Under the pieces are notes generated by a model. That model was given only the letters and a program-made list of their open reading frames with translations, searched no databases and was not told the origin of the DNA. DNA of 5,390 nucleotides, from assembly GCA_945957495.1 (NCBI GenBank), contig CAMFLG010000253.1, positions 1-5,390 of the forward strand, read 5' to 3'. How positions within the stretch are numbered: the stretch's first letter is position 1; each line of letters begins with the position of its first letter. The DNA comes from an uncultured Pseudorhodobacter sp. Lineage in GTDB: Bacteria > Pseudomonadota > Alphaproteobacteria > Rhodobacterales > Rhodobacteraceae. Below are positions 4,555-5,390 of this stretch, in pieces. A program made the position numbers and the translations under genes.

Positions 4555-5390
4555 ATGCGGAAACTTCTGGCAGCTCTTGTTCTGACGACGGCCTTGGTCT
4601 CTGCGCCACTTGCGCAGGCGGAAACGCTGTCTGATGCGCTGATTTCGGCCTATAAAACCTCGAACCTTTTGGCGCAGAACGAGGCGGTCTTGCGGGCCGC
4701 CGACGAAGATGCGGCGGTTGCGTTGTCAAACCTGCGCCCGGTTGTGAACTTTGTCGCGCAAGGGTCGTGGACGAAGTTCAACAACGAACTGGGCGACTTT
4801 CAACAGAACTACCCCACGCCCTATTACGAAAACACCGAAGGAACCGGCCAGTTGACCGCCAGCATCCTGATTTACGCCGGCGGGCGGGGCAAGATGGCGG
4901 TGGAGGTGGCGCATGAGGCGGTGCTTGCCACGCGGGCGTCACTGGTCAGCGTTGAACAGCAGGTCTTGCTGGATGCGGTGACGGCCTATGTCAACTTGCG
5001 GCTGCAACAGGCGCTGTTGGATTTGCAGAACTCCAGCGTGGATCTGATCGGTCAGGAATTGCAGGCCGCGCGCGACCGGTTCGAAGTGGGCGAAATCACC
5101 CTGACCGACGTTTCACAGGCAGAGGCGCGCCTTGCGGCGGGTCAAGCCGCTGTTTCGGCTGCCGAGGGCAACCTTCTGGTGGCGCGTGAGGTCTACAAGG
5201 CCACCATTGGCCACTATCCCGACCGGATGTCCGGTCTGCCGGGCATTCCAAAGACGGCGAAATCGAAAGAAGAGGCGCAGAAAGTTGCACTTGCCTCGCA
5301 CCCCTTCATCATTCAGTCGCAGCATCAGGCCAAGGTGGCCGATCTGCAGGTTGAAATTGCCAACGCGGCGTTTTTGCCAACCATCAACGG
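4555..5390 (+). CDS. tolC: TolC-family outer membrane efflux/type I secretion protein (3' end outside window)
   Basis: The first 278 codons of an outer-membrane factor; the frame stays open to the window end and TolC proteins usually have about 440-490 residues. Residues 1-22 form a Sec signal peptide (MRK, a hydrophobic core, then AQA cleavage before E23). The mature part begins ETLSDALISAY, the usual start of the first OEP repeat. A beta-barrel/helix portion follows, and then the strong TolC signature RFEVGEITLTDVSQAEARL (175-193). The second repeat begins near ASHPFIIQSQ and reaches AAFLPTIN at the cut. TolC trimers form the outer-membrane channel and long periplasmic tunnel for RND/MFS/ABC efflux pumps and type I secretion systems. 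The inner-membrane partners are not in view. The ATG at 4550 is out of frame; 4555 has GAGG 5 nt upstream and gives the signal peptide. Confidence 0.93.
   Translation, partial: MRKLLAALVLTTALVSAPLAQAETLSDALISAYKTSNLLAQNEAVLRAADEDAAVALSNLRPVVNFVAQGSWTKFNNELGDFQQNYPTPYYENTEGTGQLTASILIYAGGRGKMAVEVAHEAVLATRASLVSVEQQVLLDAVTAYVNLRLQQALLDLQNSSVDLIGQELQAARDRFEVGEITLTDVSQAEARLAAGQAAVSAAEGNLLVAREVYKATIGHYPDRMSGLPGIPKTAKSKEEAQKVALASHPFIIQSQHQAKVADLQVEIANAAFLPTIN

Noticed and set aside
1..5390. Search for tRNA, rRNA, CRISPR array, insertion sequence or attachment site
   Set aside because: I saw no regularly spaced repeats, no terminal inverted repeats with a transposase, and no tRNA-like or rRNA segments.

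Overview
The window looks like chromosome of an alphaproteobacterium, most likely a member of the Rhodobacteraceae/Paracoccaceae. This rests on the GC-rich coding sequence, densely packed genes with good GGAGG ribosome sites, a small coiled-coil hypothetical protein of a type I associate with that family, and a divergent isoaspartyl-methyltransferase gene next to a tolC-type gene. The placement is from protein character and gene order only; no search was run.

Region 1 (1-3268, + strand) is the 3' part of a tightly coupled catabolic operon. It holds the C-terminal end of an acyl-CoA dehydrogenase, a small single-domain cupin, a 4-hydroxybenzoyl-CoA-type hotdog thioesterase, a RidA/YjgF-family protein and an aryl-CoA ligase most like 2-aminobenzoate (anthranilate)-CoA ligase. 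The last four genes are joined by stop/start overlaps (TGATG, ATGA, TGATG). The gene set fits aerobic degradation of 2-aminobenzoate (or a close analogue) through CoA thioesters. The ligase would activate the acid, and an anthraniloyl-CoA monooxygenase/reductase, expected upstream but not in this window, would dearomatise it. The acyl-CoA dehydrogenase would take part in the beta-oxidation-like steps, and the thioesterase would release stalled CoA esters. The cupin and the Rid protein have no assigned step. The Rid protein lacks the arginine used by classical enamine/imine deaminases.

Region 2 (3265-3585, - strand) is a 106-aa conserved-looking hypothetical gene convergent with the operon. 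The two stop codons overlap by 4 nt, and a 9-bp GC-rich hairpin lies just past the ligase stop, inside the last codons of the opposing gene.

Region 3 (3586-3832) is a non-coding gap between divergent genes. It holds short repeats, an inverted repeat and an orphan AGGAGG, but no promoter I can call with confidence.

Region 4 (3833-5390, + strand) carries a divergent protein-L-isoaspartate O-methyltransferase-family gene and then a TolC-type outer-membrane efflux/secretion protein that runs off the window end. A short element, ATTGCACG(N1-6)GTGCAGA, appears upstream of each of these two genes.
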